NCBI GenBank assembly: GCA_965644315.1
Contig: CBFFRQ010000053.1
Span: forward strand, 124,001-188,000
DNA length: 64,000 bases
Direction of reading: 5' to 3'
Origin: Caecitellus pseudoparvulus
Taxonomy: Eukaryota > Bigyra: Bicosoecida
Position 1 is the stretch's first letter, and each line of letters begins with the position of its first letter. Both the position numbers and the translations under genes were made by a program. Shown one piece after another: positions 23,521-34,000 of this stretch. The notes beneath the pieces were generated by a model. That model had not been told where the DNA came from. It searched no databases and was given only the letters and a program-made list of their open reading frames with translations.

Positions 23521-26130
23521 ATGGCGGCCAGCACCATCGCGGAGGATGCTGAGAAGCAGGAGCAGGCGCTGCTGGAGGAGTGGGCGTCCAGGCCTGATGC
23601 AGAGGCGGAGGCGGCGGCGGCGGCAGCCACACGGGAAGGACAGTTCCAGGAAGCAGTGGACATCCTGGACCGCCTGCTGGCACTGGCCAGCAAGTACCAC
23701 CAGCGCATGTGAGTGAGCAGCAAGAGGCGTGTGAGCCAGGACCGCGGCGCCACGCGTGACACGTCGTCTTCCCAGGTCTCACTTGAACAACGATGTCATC
23801 GAGGCCCAAGAGCCTGCAGGGTTCCGGAATGGAACTCTTCGAGACTACCAGTTGCTCGGCTTCAGGTGGCTGGTCGCGAGGTTCTTGTTTGGCGAGGGAG
23901 CGATTCTTGTGTGTGAATTTCCGCATCGAGCCTGGGCCTGACGTGGCGCCGCGCACGCCTGCCCGGCACGGCATCCACGCGCAGGCGGACGAGATGGGAC
24001 TAGGCAAGACAGTCCAAGTCATCGCGTTGCTGGCCTGGTGTACGTCCTGCGTGGGTCGCTGCAAAGAGCACACGCCGGCCTCGCGCTGGCCGAGTTTGAA
24101 TGCTGCCCAGCCAGGCAAATGCCAGGCATGCACCCTCTCTGCTTGTTTGCGCAGTGTACACCCCCGAGACAGCCAGTGTTCCCGGTGCTGGAAAAACCAA
24201 GCCCGCCCTGGTAGTGGTGCCCACGTCAACCATCGAAAACTGGTGCCGCGAGGTGCAGCGTTTCAGCTCCTTGCCGGTGGTCAAGTACTACGGCTCCAAG
24301 GCGGAGCGGCAGCAGATGCAGGCAGACTTTTCCAGGCCCTCCACCCGCAAGCCGGGGACGGTTGTCGTGACGTCTTACGCCGTGGCCATGCGGGATGCTG
24401 CCGCGTTGACCCGTGTGGCGTGGCAGGTGGTGGTGGTGGACGAGTCTCACCGACTGAAGAGCACCGCCAGCCGCCTCAAGAAGGAGCTCATGGCCATAGC
24501 AGCAGCGGGGGAGGACCCAGGAGACCCTGTCACCCGCATCCTGCTGACAGGCACTCCCCTGCAGAACGACCTGCTGGAGCTCTGGTCCCTCTGCAACTTC
24601 GTCATGCCCCGTGTATTCTCAGACCCGGACTCGTTTGCCACCGTGTACGGCTTCATGGCTCTGGACACGAGCCAGGGCCAGGCACAAGTCCTGGCGCGCC
24701 AACGCCACCACAGTGTTGTCTCTAAGCTGCACGCCCTGCTGAGCAGGTACCTACTGCGCCGCACCAAGGCACAGGTGGCCCTCGAGTTGCCCAGCAAGGT
24801 GGAGGTTGTTGTGTACTGTGCGCTGTCCCCGCTGCAAGCACGGTTGTCCAGGGCGGTGCTGGACGGGCGGCTGCGGGAGGAAGTCACGCAGGACCTCCGC
24901 TGGCGCCATGAGCCTGCCCTGCACGGGTCACTGTCCTGCGGCAACCGCCAGGGGCAGCTGCGCAAGGTGGCCAACCATCCGTACTTGTTCGGGGAGCCCC
25001 CCAGCAGCTTCGGGGAGCTGACAGAGGGCCTCGTGTCGGCCAGTGGCAAGCTGCGTACCTTGGACGTCATGCTGCACCAGCTGCTGTCGGAGCGGCACAA
25101 GGTGCTAATTTTCTCCCAGTTCACGCGCGTGCTGGACCTGCTGGCAGACTTCCTGCTGCTGCGCAAGGAGGCATTGGGGCTGCCAGAGGACGGCTACCTG
25201 CCCCGCATCGACGGCGGGCAGAGCCTGGAGCAGCGGCAGGAGGCCATGGACCGCTTCAACGGGGAGGGGCCGTTTGGCGCTGCCGAGGCGAGCCGGCACC
25301 ACATCGCCCTGCTGTCCACGCGGGCGGGGGGCATGGGCATCAACTTGACGGCGGCAGACACCGTCATCATCTTCGACAGCGACTGGAACCCCCATGGGGA
25401 CTCCCAGGCAGAGGACCGGGCCCACCGCATCGGGCAGAGGCGGGACGTCGTCGTGTACCGCCTCATCGCCGACTGCAGTGTGGAGGTGGACTTGCTGCGC
25501 CGCGCCAACGCCAAGCGCGCCCTGGAACGCATCGTGCTGCGAGACGGGCACTGGCAGCGGGCGGAGCTGGACGGCAGCAGCAGCAGCCCCAAGCGCCGTC
25601 GTTCCAGCCGAGGCGCAGGCAGTGCCCCACACACCCCGCCCGCCGTCTCAGCCGGCGCTGCTGAGGCTACCGAGGCGCGTCGCAGGTCAGGCCGAGGCAC
25701 GAAGCGGAAGGCAGGGTCGGCGGCCAGTGAGGGTGAGCAGTTGGGGGAGTTTGGCGCGCTGCCGGAGCGACTCCTGCGCCTGTGGCTGCGTGAGGATGTG
25801 CGTGATAAGGCGGGGCGGGTGGGCGGCATCCAGGCTGCCGAGCTGCGGGCGCTGCTGCACCGCCCCCTGGCCATGCAGGCAGGCCTGCAGCAGTTGGCGT
25901 CCCTGCAGGCAGCGGCACACGCAGCTGTCGGGATGGCTGGGCACAGCACGCCCACTGCATCGCCAAGCAGTGGTGCGGGGGCAGGCAAGGCGGCCGCCCC
26001 TGCACACCCCACTCTGAAAGGCGTGCCAGTGCCGCAGCACCTGCCCCCGGAAGGCGACGGGTACACGTTCGTGGCACACAGCACCGCAGGCATGTTGGGT
26101 GAATTATGTGAAGGGGGCGGGCAAGGGTAG
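23521..26130 (+). CDS. SNF2-family chromatin remodeller, DDM1/LSH (HELLS)-like
   Basis: Exons 23521-23708, 23776-23908, 23985-24039 and 24155-26130 give 783 residues. Ordered helicase motifs: LRDYQLLGFRWL, Walker A DEMGLGKT (109-116, start of exon 3), VVVPTSTIENW, VVTSYAVAMRD, DESH box (221-224), LLTGTPLQNDLLELWSL, KLRTLDVMLHQL, KVLIFSQFTRVLDLL, LLSTRAGGMGINL and AEDRAHRIGQ. VTSYxVAMRD and the compact spacing resemble the DDM1/LSH branch, nuclear ATPases that slide nucleosomes to support DNA methylation or heterochromatin. A ~270-residue C-terminal extension with basic KRRRSSR and KRK patches likely gives nuclear localisation. The subfamily call is by motif resemblance. It is convergent with the next gene: its stop lies 7 bp from the neighbour's stop. 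Confidence 0.92.
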
Positions 26131-26137
26131 GGTGGCG

Positions 26138-27215
26138 TCAGGCCGCCTCACTCCGCAGGGCCTGCCAGTCAAACACGGTGCCGGCAAGCCAGTCCAAATG
26201 AGCAAACAGCGGCGCGAAGTGCGTGCTGTGCCGGACATGGTGGGTGTAGTGGGCCAGGGAGCCGCCGAAGATGGGCAGCACCTTGTCATACCAGACAGGG
26301 AAGTCCATGCCCGAGTGGCTGTCCATGAGCAGCCAGATGAAGCAGTGCGTGAAGACGTTTCGGGTCAGAGGGTGTGCCCGCACCAGCTTCAATGCAGCGT
26401 TGGCCGACAAGATGAGGAAGACGCGCTCAGCCAGCGTCAGCTGGTTCGTCACTGCGCAGTGGGGTGCAGAGGGTGAGTGCAAGGTTGCGGTGGGAGTGCA
26501 GGCTGCCTGCAACGCACCGTGGTGGGCCACTGTTTCGTGGTCGTGATGGTGCTTGTGCACAGCAGCATAAAGCCACGGGAAGGTGTGCAGCGCAAAGTGC
26601 AGGAAGAAGAAGATGGCGTCGTACACCAGCAGTGCGGCGAAGGTGTGCCCCACAACCTCCTTCGCAGTGGGGGGCTCAGCTGGCAGCAGGCGACTGAGTT
26701 GGAAGCCAATGTAGGGCTGCGCAGCCCACTCTGCCAGGTCCACGCCGTCGTAGTACTTGCGCAGTGTCACGTCCAGCAGCATGAGCGGCGCCGCGTAAGT
26801 GACTACTTGCATCATGCCGTGGCTCCAGCTCCAGCCAGGCCACACAGCCTGTGCAGCATTGGCCTTGGGAGGTTGCAACTTCGGGTGTTGCTTGCGAATT
26901 TGGAAGCCCTGCAGGCAGGACGTGTTAAGGAGCGGCAGGAACCATGTGACGTAGAAAAAGGGGCCCAGAAACAAGACGTGGAACGTCTCAAAGAACCTGC
27001 AACGCGGGCAATCCACGTGGGGACATGTGGGCGAATTCCGCAGGCTCTTTGCACTGGCGTCTTTCCACGCACGTGCTCTGGTACAGGGGGTTCCCACGCA
27101 GAAAGGACCAAAGTCCGGCAATGTATGTATCCAGTGTGTCTTCCCAGCAGGCAGCAGCTACAACTCCGGCCACCAGCAGCAGGCGCAGGGCCCAAATGCA
27201 GGTCGGCACAGCCAT
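26138..27215 (-). CDS. Fatty-acid-hydroxylase/sterol-desaturase superfamily membrane enzyme
   Basis: Minus-strand exons 27215-27073, 26996-26518 and 26451-26138 give 311 residues. The N-terminus has a hydrophobic segment (CIWALRLLLVAGVVAAACW), with further membrane segments at FHVLFLGPFFYVTWFLPLL, VTYAAPLMLLDV and FAALLVYDAIFFFLHFALH. Di-iron histidine motifs: HFALH, HKHHHDHETVAHH (exon 2/3 junction falls right after), HSGMDFPVW and THHVRHSTHFAPLFAHLDWL. This pattern is that of the superfamily containing C-5 and C-4 sterol oxidases, cholesterol 25-hydroxylase and fatty acid hydroxylases, ER enzymes using O2. The order resembles C4-methyl oxidase/CH25H-like proteins, but the substrate cannot be told from sequence. 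The 3' end nearly touches that of the SNF2 gene. Confidence 0.88.
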
Positions 27216-27389
27216 GCCTCGTCGCAGTCCCTGCTCCAAAGCAGCGCCTCGCAGACAAGCCGGCGGGGCGGTGTGCCATGTCACAGGTAAAGGCTCCCAA
27301 ACACCCTCGCAAATAAGGCTTCCAGTGGGGGTGGGGAGTGGCCGCTGCTGCCTTGTGCATTGGTGTGTTGTGAGGGGGAATCGCACAGC

Positions 27390-29054
27390 TCACGCTGAAC
27401 CTTCCCACTGCACTTGTGCCATGCACGTCTGCCCCTTGGCGCCCACAGCCGGGTACACAAACACCACAGGGCGCTGACCTTCCACTCTCGCAGCTTTGCT
27501 CGCGCTGCGCGAGCCCTCCTCCGCCACATTGGGGCAGTTCAGCTGTCTGCGGGTTCGCTTGTGGCCGCCGGCAGAGGCGGTGCGCGGCAGGAGGGGCGAG
27601 GGCGGGGCTTCCTGGGGGTCCTCCGTCTTGCACACGTCGGCCTCAGTGTCTGCACAGTCAGCACACGGCCAGAGAGAGGTGGTAGGCACCGCCCCTCGCG
27701 CAGGGCCGGCGCAGGCCTTGAGAAACGTGCCCACCCGCACGCCGCTGCCGCCGCCGCCGCCGCAGCTCTCTGCCCCCACCACAGCCGTCACATCCGGCGC
27801 CTGGCCACACAGCACGCCCTGCAGCTTCGCCAGGACTGCGTGTCTCCCAGGCACCAGTGGCCCAGCTGCCTCCAGCGGCGCCGGTGTCTCTCCGGCAGCC
27901 TTCGCAGCCCCCCCTGCCTTGCTGCGCCGCAGGCGGCGTGTGGGCGTCGCAGCAGCGCCGTCCTGTGCGCGTGCAGGCGCTGCTGAGGCGGCTGACAGGC
28001 GCTCCAACACACAACTCTGCATGCACTGGGGCGTGGGCTGTGTCACGGGGCCAGGCGGGGCCTGGGCGCCCTCGGACCCCCCACTGCCAGGGCGGGGGGT
28101 GTCCGCAGCGCAGTTCGACAGGGTGTCTCCTGTGCAACTGGCGGCCCACATGGCAGCACGCAGGCGGTGCCTGACGCGCACCAACGCCTTCACCCGCTGC
28201 AGGATGGCTTGTGGGTCCTTCCAGGGGACAGGGGCTGACTCGGGCGTGGCTGCTGCCGCGCTGGCCACGGGGACCAGCGCTGAGGCAGGGCGTGTGGCAC
28301 CCCCCAGTCGAGACGCGCGCTGGGCAACCTGCGCAGCGTCGGCGGGGGACGGCTCTGTCGTCTCCTGCAGGCGCAGGCGGCCGTCCCGCCCGCCATTCAC
28401 CGCCAGCACCGCCTCCGCCTCAGCCACGAGCAGCCGGGCACGCATGGCGTCGGGCAGGGCAGACACCAGGTCGCTGTCAGACATGTCCTGGCCGTGCCTG
28501 CTGCCAGGATCACCAAAGGTGCTGCGAGTAGCAGGCGTGATGCCCGTGGCGGCCGGCAGGCGCTGTGGAGTGGTGAGCTGCCGGGCCACGCCGCCGCTGC
28601 CTGCGCCACGGGCTGCGGCCAAAGTGTGGCTGCTACTCTGCGGCGCGGTGGGCGTGCCTGCGCACGGGAGCCCTGCCCCAGGCATGAACGCAAGGGATGG
28701 AGTTCCCAGCATGGTGAGGGTGGGGCCCATGCCAGTCCCCGTCGTCTGCAGGGGTGTCAACAGCTCGTCTGCTGCCACGCCATCGCTCACGAATTGCAAG
28801 GGCGCGCTCGGCGTCATTTGCGCGTTGGAACGCGACGCCGCACAATGGCCATCCATGGCAGAGGGCGAGAAAATGAGTGGTGCACTGGAGGGCATGGAGT
28901 TAGGCGCGGGGGTCGCCCGTCCAAAGCCTTGCGGGCCGCCTGGAGTGCCAGCGGCGAAGTGGGGTGGCAGTGGCGTCCCTCCCGCTCCTTCAAGGCTCGG
29001 CCCTGGCCACATGCTCGCGCCCAGAGAGGGCGACAGGCCAATGAATGCTTCCAT
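27390..29054 (-). CDS. Unrecognised low-complexity 554-residue protein
   Basis: Single open frame from ATG 29054 (MEAFIGLSPSLGASMW) to a stop at 27390. The N-terminal ~190 residues are Gly/Pro/Thr/Met-rich with many Ser/Thr-Pro sites, the middle has a helical segment (SDLVSALPDAMRARLLVAEAEAVLAV), and the C-terminal half alternates Ala/Pro stretches with basic patches (TPTRRLRRSK, GHKRTRRQLNCPN). No catalytic motif or membrane segment. The many TP/SP sites and basic patches would suit a nuclear, cyclin-dependent-kinase-regulated protein, but that is inference. A long frame also exists on the opposite strand; the minus strand was preferred because it starts with ATG next to a shared promoter and has a more protein-like composition. 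An intron could be hidden. Confidence 0.45.
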   Translation of the reverse strand: MEAFIGLSPSLGASMWPGPSLEGAGGTPLPPHFAAGTPGGPQGFGRATPAPNSMPSSAPLIFSPSAMDGHCAASRSNAQMTPSAPLQFVSDGVAADELLTPLQTTGTGMGPTLTMLGTPSLAFMPGAGLPCAGTPTAPQSSSHTLAAARGAGSGGVARQLTTPQRLPAATGITPATRSTFGDPGSRHGQDMSDSDLVSALPDAMRARLLVAEAEAVLAVNGGRDGRLRLQETTEPSPADAAQVAQRASRLGGATRPASALVPVASAAAATPESAPVPWKDPQAILQRVKALVRVRHRLRAAMWAASCTGDTLSNCAADTPRPGSGGSEGAQAPPGPVTQPTPQCMQSCVLERLSAASAAPARAQDGAAATPTRRLRRSKAGGAAKAAGETPAPLEAAGPLVPGRHAVLAKLQGVLCGQAPDVTAVVGAESCGGGGGSGVRVGTFLKACAGPARGAVPTTSLWPCADCADTEADVCKTEDPQEAPPSPLLPRTASAGGHKRTRRQLNCPNVAEEGSRSASKAARVEGQRPVVFVYPAVGAKGQTCMAQVQWEGSA

Positions 29055-29701
29055 TTCTAGTACCTGTGGGGGCTGTGACTCCCACAGTTGTGCGCAGTAG
29101 GCGAGTCTTCCGCGAGAGGGGTGTCAGTGTGTCACCCAAGAACTGCGCATTCAAATTCCGCGCCCGCGCCGTACTATAAACCAGCACCAGCGCGCCTTTG
29201 GAGCGCCTGTACTCTGTGAGATTTTGGATACACGAAAAGGGTCGGGTGGGGCTTCTTTTAACGAAGACGTGGCTTCGGGTTTGGGCCACTGCAACTCGGG
29301 CGTGGTGTGCGTCTGCCCCCCCCCTGACCAGATCGATGGGCCCCTGCCGCGCCTTCTTGCCTCCCACACAGCGGAGCACAAGGCCGCCGTGGGCAAACCG
29401 CACAATTGAAACCAGTCTGAAACATTGTCTTGGGCATCGCTTCTGGGGCTCTTTGGCGTCCATCTCCTGCTTGCAGGCACCTGCACTTGCAACGTGGCAG
29501 CGGAAATTGAGCTGCCTGGTGCGCCTCAGCAGGCCTACTTGGCCCCCACGCCGCCTTCTCACTCGCAGGGCAGCACATTAAAGCGAAGGTTGATTGCTTT
29601 CGTGTGAGCTACCTGAGTGCCGGGCTCACTTGGCGGCCTGTGCGGGTCCGTGACGCCCCTCTACAGCCCTTGCAGGGAAACTCACATCTGCCACATCAGC
29701 C
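29055..29701. promoter_or_regulatory. Divergent intergenic region between 29054 (-) and 29702 (+)
   Basis: 647 bp, the longest gene-free stretch in the window. It contains TATAAA at 29175-29180 (plus strand) and is less GC-rich around 29200-29290. No RNA gene could be supported (a U2-like heptamer near 29436 was examined and dropped). The promoters of both flanking genes must lie here. Confidence 0.4.
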
Positions 29702-30952
29702 ATGCAGCGCATGGAAATCGACTTCGGGGATGGGGAGGACGACAGGGAGACGGCGAGGCTGATGCAGTGGGACGCCATGCAACGAGGAAGTGGCCCCCGC
29801 TGTGCCCCTGGCGTCTGTGCACAGTGCACTTTTCCCAGAATCGCGGCAGCGCTCGCCCTGCTCCTCTTGGTGGTGGCAGCCGTCTGGTGGGGCGCCTTCA
29901 CGACGGCGACAGCGCCCAGCACAGCCCCCGTGTACGCTGCGTCTCCATCTCCCACCACTCCCCCCTCTGACCAGCCCTCTTCCTCCCCACTGCCAACTTC
30001 CACGCCTGCATTCTCTGGTACTCCGACGAGCTTGCCGGCAAGCTCACCGCCAGCTGCATCGCCGTCCAGTGCACCGGCAAGCTCACCGCCAGCTGCATCG
30101 CCGTCCAGTGCACCGGCAAGCTCACCGCCAGCTGCATCGCCGTCCAGTGCACCGGCAAGCTCACCGCCAGCTGCATCGCCGTCCAGTGCACCGGCAAGCT
30201 CACCGCCAGCTGCATCGCCGTCCAGTGCACCGGCAAGCTCACCGCCAGCTGCATCGCCGTCCAGTGCACCGGCAAGCTCACCGCCAGCTGCATCGCCGTC
30301 CAGTGCACCGGCAAGCTCACCGCCAGCTGCATCGCCGTCCAGTGCACCGGCAAGCTCACCGCCAGCTGCATCACCGTCCAGTGCACCGGCAAGCTCACCG
30401 CCAGCTGCATCGCCGTCCAGTGCACCGGCAAGCTCACCGCCAGCTGCATCACCGTCCAGTGCACCGGCAAGCTCACCGCCAGCTGCATCGCCGTCCAGTG
30501 CACCGGCAAGCTCACCGCCAGCTGCATCGCCGTCCAGTGCACCGGCAAGCTCACCGCCAGCTGCATCACCGTCCAGTGCACCGGCAAGCTCACCGCCAGC
30601 TGCATCACCGTCCAGTGCACCGGCAAGCTCACCGCCAGCTGCATCGCCGTCCAGTGCACCGGCAAGCTCACCGCCAGCTGCATCGCCGTCCAGTGCACCG
30701 GCAAGCTCACCGCCAGCTGCATCGCCGTCCAGTGCACCGGCAAGCTCACCGCCAGCTGCATCACCGTCCAGTGCACCGGCAAGCTCACCGCCAGCTGCAT
30801 CGCCGTCCAGTGCACCGGCAAGCTCACCGCCAGCCGTGCGAAGGGTCAAAGAAGACTCTCGTGTGCTGCGCTACAAGTTCCCATCCAAGCGCCATGAAGC
30901 GGACAGGCAGCATGGAGACAGCAGAGGACGCCTGCTGCGCGCCGGCGGGTGA
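29702..30952 (+). CDS. Single-pass membrane protein with Pro/Ser/Ala tandem repeat ectodomain
   Basis: 416 residues in one exon. The N-terminal ~55 residues are acidic then basic with Cys (GPRCAPGVCAQC), followed by one transmembrane helix (RIAAALALLLLVVAAVWWG, about 56-74), then a Ser/Thr/Pro-rich stalk and 20 perfect 13-residue repeats ASSPPAASPSSAP (about 113-372) plus a partial copy. It ends in a basic tail (KFPSKRHEADRQHGDSRGR). Composition resembles hydroxyproline-rich or mucin-like cell-surface glycoproteins, where SPP and SP motifs are glycosylated. Inferred: a type II membrane or cell-wall-associated stalk protein. The repeat has the same length in all frames, so long spurious ORFs occur in other frames. 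It ends 52 bp from the WNK stop. Confidence 0.65.
   Translation: MQRMEIDFGDGEDDRETARLMQWDAMQRGSGPRCAPGVCAQCTFPRIAAALALLLLVVAAVWWGAFTTATAPSTAPVYAASPSPTTPPSDQPSSSPLPTSTPAFSGTPTSLPASSPPAASPSSAPASSPPAASPSSAPASSPPAASPSSAPASSPPAASPSSAPASSPPAASPSSAPASSPPAASPSSAPASSPPAASPSSAPASSPPAASPSSAPASSPPAASPSSAPASSPPAASPSSAPASSPPAASPSSAPASSPPAASPSSAPASSPPAASPSSAPASSPPAASPSSAPASSPPAASPSSAPASSPPAASPSSAPASSPPAASPSSAPASSPPAASPSSAPASSPPAASPSSAPASSPPAASPSSAPASSPPAVRRVKEDSRVLRYKFPSKRHEADRQHGDSRGRLLRAGG
30038..30835 (+). repeat. Coding minisatellite: 20 x 39 bp plus partial copy
   Basis: Twenty head-to-tail 39-bp units (30038-30817), then an 18-bp partial unit. Units are identical except for a silent G/A at one codon third position (TCG versus TCA): the A form is in copies 9, 11, 14, 15 and 19. 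The near-perfect identity indicates recent unequal exchange or slippage. Confidence 0.95.
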
Positions 30953-31004
30953 CAGGACAAAGCAATGTACATTCCATAACGAAGGCCCACGAGGAGTGGG
31001 GCAC

Positions 31005-34000
31005 TCAGCGAGCAGGGGCGAGAGTGGCAGTGGCCACGGGCTGCGCGGCAGGTGCGCGGATGTCAGGGACAGGCGTCGCAGCCATGCGTTGAATGGAGGA
31101 GGTGACGCTAATGCGCCCACTCGCACTGTCGGGCCGCCGGGGGACTGGCCCTGGCCCACCGCTGGGGGGGGCAGCAGAGGGGGGGGCCATGCCGACGCTG
31201 CTCGAGTGCGGGCGAGACGTCGCGGCAGTGCCTGGCGCAGCGGCCAAGGACCCTGCCGACGTGTTGTGGCGCAGAGTGGGCGTGTTGGCGCGGGCTGGAG
31301 CTGTGTCAGGGGGGTACGCGCTGGGGATGTGCGCGGCATGCTGACTCCCAGGCTGTGCGGGAGTGGCGCTGTACCCACTGTGCTCGGCCAGCGCCTGGCG
31401 CAGCTGTTGGTGCAGGCGTCGCACCGCGTTCTCCACCCCCGCCTGTCTGCTGGAGATGAGGCTTTCACGCTTGGTGACACTGCTTTTCAACTTGCGCGCA
31501 TGCCGCACCGCCAGGTCGTCCATGATCTTCTTGTGCCTCGCTGCCTCCGCGATCTCCTGGTCCTTGTGAAGCCTCACCTTGCGCTCCATCATCTCTGCCT
31601 TCGTCTTGACCACCCGCATTTCCTTGCGCGCCTTGTCGGAGGCGCCACGCTCGCCCCGCGCCGGCTTGTCCGCTGGCATGGCAGGCAAGTCACTCAGTGC
31701 AGCCAGTTGGGAAGAGAGCTCCTCGGCTTGTGCGCCCTGGTGCTTCTCTTCCTCCAGCTTGCAGCTGCGCGCATTCAGCTCAAGCATTTTCTTCTCGTGC
31801 TTCTTTAGCTCTGCCTCACGTTCTTTGTCGGTTTCATCCTGCACCTTGCCGTGCGCTGCTTCCATGTTCACGAGCTTGGCGCGGGTGCGGGTGTACTCCT
31901 GCTGCACATCTTGCCGGAAAATGGCGAGGATGGCGTCCCTGCTGCGAACGAAGCTCTGGCCAGCAGCAGATGCCGGGCTCGGCTGCCCTCCCAGCAGCTC
32001 CTCGGGAGCCAGGTCGAGCGCGGTGGCCTCTTCGGGGTGCACTTCGCTGGCCAGCACGTGCGCTTCTTTCACCAGGGCGTCCTCCACAACAGCTGTGGCT
32101 GCTTCTTCCCCATCTTCCTCAAGCACGAACAAGCGGTACCTGGGAGTGCTCGTGTCCGAATGCTCGCCTGCTGACGTCAGGGCGGGGCCCTTGGCAGCGG
32201 CTGCGTGCAGACGGCTGGGCTGGGCATCCTTGGCAGACCCGGCTGCGACGGGGAGGCCGGGCAGCACCTTGCCGAGTGGCTGCTCCGCGAGAGGTTTCCC
32301 GGGCACGCGCCACGCGGCAGGGGCGGCCGGCTGCGCTGTATCGCTGGCACCAGGCAGCTTGCCCGCCCCCCACTCCGCACTCTGCCCTGCAACATGGCGC
32401 AGGGCTGCAGCCATCTCTGCCATCCTACCGTGCATCTCTGTCATCTGACTGCGCAGCAGCTTCACCTCAGCTTGAAGGGCCTGAAACGCAGCAACGTCAA
32501 CCATTGGTGTTGTGGAGTGCACAGCTGCCTGGCTAGTTGCAGCCTCCTGACCGGGGAGAGCAGTTCCAGCTGGCAGGCCCTGCCCGGAAGCGTCCACTGG
32601 TGCTGTGGGCGCTGCTGGGGAGTGCGTGACGTGCCACTCAGACACAGCAGCAGGGTGGCCATGCTCGGCAGAGCCCGAGTCAGAGCCAGCTGCTCCTCTT
32701 GTCGTGCTGGTCCCGTCGGGAATGCCCGCGGCACTTGCTGCCGCTGCGATGCCGGGGGTCACTTGAGTACTGCCGCCGTCTCCGACCGAGGGCGAAGCGG
32801 AGGAGCCTTGCCTGGACTTGGCTGGGGCGGGTGTAACCGCCGGAACCCCATCTGGCAGCGGGCTGCCTTCCCCTGGTGGGTCCGTCTGAGGTGGTGGTGT
32901 GCGGGGTGGTGGCAAGCCTTCTGTGGTGTAGACCACCTGGGCAGGTGTAGCTGGCTTCCTAGCTTCAGTGGAAAGGTCCGCTGCGGAGCTCTCGTCGCCA
33001 GCATCTTTACCTGCGGGGGAAGTGGCCGGCACGAGCGGCGTGGCATCTTGGCTTCCAGTGGGAGCGCACACGCCCACTGGGCCATCCGCCTCTGAGCCCG
33101 CGATGAGGTCTGCCTCGCTTCCACCGTCATCCACAGCAAAAACGCCCACCTGAGAGGCGTGCTGTGCAGACGCCTCCGTTGAGGTTTGTGACCCCTGGCC
33201 GGCAGTCTCAAGTGCTCCTTCCTCCTTCGACGGTGGCTCTGTTTTCGGCGTGTGAGCAGCCGCTTCTGGAGTGCCGCTCGCCTCTACGCCAGGAGAGGCA
33301 GGGGCTTCTACGTCATCTGCAGGTTGTGGTGGGGGGGGCATTGGCCGGGCCTTGGTGGGGGGGCGGGGAATCACGATACCCGCCTCCTCCACCAACTGCA
33401 TCATCGCGTCGGTGTCAGTGTTGTCGTCGTCCCGTGGCTCAAAGAAGCTGTCAGCCAGGAGCTCCCCAGCTGTTGGTCGGGCTGCAGGCTCGCGCAGCGG
33501 TGCGAGGTCACCACTCTCGTCGCCCACCTCTGCAGAGGACTCCGCCTCCGCGGCGGGAGGCTGTGTCCGCGGCCGCACGCCGAGCACACACAAGATGAAG
33601 AAGTCATACGCCTCTGGCCAGGCCACCTTCAGGGCCTGAATGGACTCGGGCAAGGTGCGGCTCATGATTTTGTCCGAAATCTTGGCGAAGCTGCCGCACT
33701 CCGCGTACGGCACTTCCCCAGTCACCATCTCCAGCAGGCACATGCCAAAGGAGTGGATGTCCACGCTGGTGTCGTAGTTCCCGCTGAACATGTCAGGCGC
33801 CATGAACTCGGGGGTACCCATGGCCGACCGTCCATCTGTCGTGGCCAGGCCCAAGTCCCCCACCTTGATGTTCTTGGCCTCGGAAGAGACGAAGATGTTG
33901 TCACACTTCAGGTCTCGGTGGATGATCTTGGCCTTGCCTGCCGTCTCCTCTGAGTGCAAGTACTGCAGGCACTCCAGAATGGCCCGGCACCACTCCTTGA

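Noticed and set aside
27496-29100. 534-residue plus-strand ORF opposite 27390-29054
   Set aside because: No ATG at a promoter-like position, and residue composition is that of an antisense shadow in GC-rich DNA.
29430-29460. ATCGCTTCT followed by GGGGCTCTTTGGC, like the 5' end of U2 snRNA
   Set aside because: The match ends there; the branch-site recognition segment (GTAGTA) is missing.
30038-30835. Possible CRISPR array (regular direct repeats)
   Set aside because: Units are head-to-tail with no unique spacers and lie in a eukaryotic coding exon.
29626-30849. 407-residue open frame on the minus strand across the minisatellite (and a third plus-strand frame to 31808)
   Set aside because: A 39-bp unit is a multiple of three, so any frame without a stop in one unit stays open throughout. 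Only the plus frame at 29702 has ATG, a transmembrane helix and a sensible composition.
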